The notes under the pieces were generated by a model. It ran no database searches and was not told the origin of the DNA. It worked only from the letters and a program-made list of their open reading frames with translations. Below, piece by piece: positions 5,756 through 5,959 of a DNA stretch of 5,959 nt (position 1 is the first letter of the stretch; each line of letters starts with the position of its first letter). The position numbers and the translations under genes were made by a program. The stretch comes from Oscillospiraceae bacterium (GTDB lineage Bacteria > Bacillota > Clostridia > Oscillospirales > Oscillospiraceae), in contig JAFPTE010000009.1 in assembly GCA_017400415.1 (NCBI GenBank), positions 1-5,959 of the forward strand. Reading direction: 5' to 3'.

Positions 5756-5925
5756 GCGTGTCGATACAGTCGACACGCTTCAAACGAAAGCCCCGTAATC
5801 TGTGCTTTCGTTTGAGTCTTGCGCTCCATCGCCTCGGCCGGGGACGGCCTCGTTGGTCGGCGCAAGGGCGGTGCTGCGCAGCCGCCTCATGGTGTTTTTG
5901 CCTGAGCAAAGCCCAGGCAAAAACA
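5756..5925 (-). other. Compact multi-hairpin block, possible structured RNA or interspersed repeat element
   Basis: Five inverted repeats lie almost end to end. 5756-5764 pairs with 5770-5778 (9 bp perfect, 5-base loop). 5780-5791 pairs with 5804-5815 (12 bp perfect, 12-base loop). 5818-5824 pairs with 5860-5866 and encloses a shorter stem 5836-5840/5845-5849. 5867-5871 pairs with 5882-5886. 5893-5904 pairs with 5914-5925 (12 bp perfect, 9-base loop). Gaps between them are 0 to 6 bases, and the terminator hairpin follows after three more bases, so on the minus strand the whole block would be the body of a transcript ending at 5728. A 63-codon frame crosses the block but is Arg-rich, has no recognisable domain and runs through the terminator, so I do not call it a gene. 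It could be a small RNA, a long structured 3' end of an upstream gene, or a mobile short repeat; I do not recognise a known family. Strand is inferred from the terminator. Confidence 0.6.
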
Positions 5926-5959
5926 TTTCATAATAAGTATTTGTGCAGTCAGTTCAGAA

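Noticed and set aside
5672..5776. Upstream extension of spoIIIAA to an ATG at 5776
   Set aside because: The extension would start inside a hairpin and run through the intrinsic terminator, and adds 35 residues not seen in the family.
5718..5909. 63-codon minus-strand frame in the hairpin block
   Set aside because: Arg-rich composition dictated by the inverted repeats, no ribosome binding site, and it reads across the terminator.
5735..5925. CRISPR-like array from the repeated hairpins
   Set aside because: The hairpin arms differ from one another and there is no repeated unit with regular spacers.

Overview
The window looks like chromosomal DNA from a GC-rich, spore-forming Firmicute, most likely a Clostridia member of the Oscillospiraceae/Ruminococcaceae type. 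This rests on a complete spoIIIA sporulation operon, strong purine-rich ribosome binding sites and GC-rich third codon positions. The lineage is inferred from gene content and composition only. Every gene I can support is on the minus strand, so the biological order runs from high to low coordinates.

Right edge (about 5672-5959). This stretch has no protein gene. It holds a very compact series of perfect or near-perfect hairpins (5756-5925), packed almost end to end. They finish, on the minus strand, in a textbook intrinsic terminator (7-bp stem, UUCG loop, seven U) at 5728-5752. Between that terminator and the first spo gene are a weak SigE-like promoter candidate and a strong Shine-Dalgarno sequence.

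Centre (1068-5671). spoIIIAA, AB, AC, AD, AE, AF, AG and AH are all present, in the canonical order and apparently intact. Five of the seven junctions overlap (AA/AB, AC/AD, AE/AD, AF/AE, AG/AF) and the other two gaps are 9 and 14 nt, so this is one translationally coupled operon. In sporulating cells the products form the mother-cell half of the channel (feeding tube) that joins mother cell and forespore: SpoIIIAA is the ATPase, AB to AF are membrane components, and AG and AH carry ring-building domains that project into the intermembrane space.

Left part (1-1062). A near-perfect SigA-type promoter (TTGACA, 17 bp, TAAAAT) starts five bases after the spoIIIAH stop codon and drives a trimeric purine nucleoside phosphorylase gene. 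That stop codon overlaps the start of a second gene, whose first ~37 residues resemble the N-terminus of an amidohydrolase/deaminase. Its frame closes early at position 45, while a different minus-strand frame looks coding to the window edge. This is either a frameshift, a truncation or an assembly join.

I see no clearly new protein system. The least explained element is the multi-hairpin block upstream of spoIIIAA; the next is the broken gene at the left edge.
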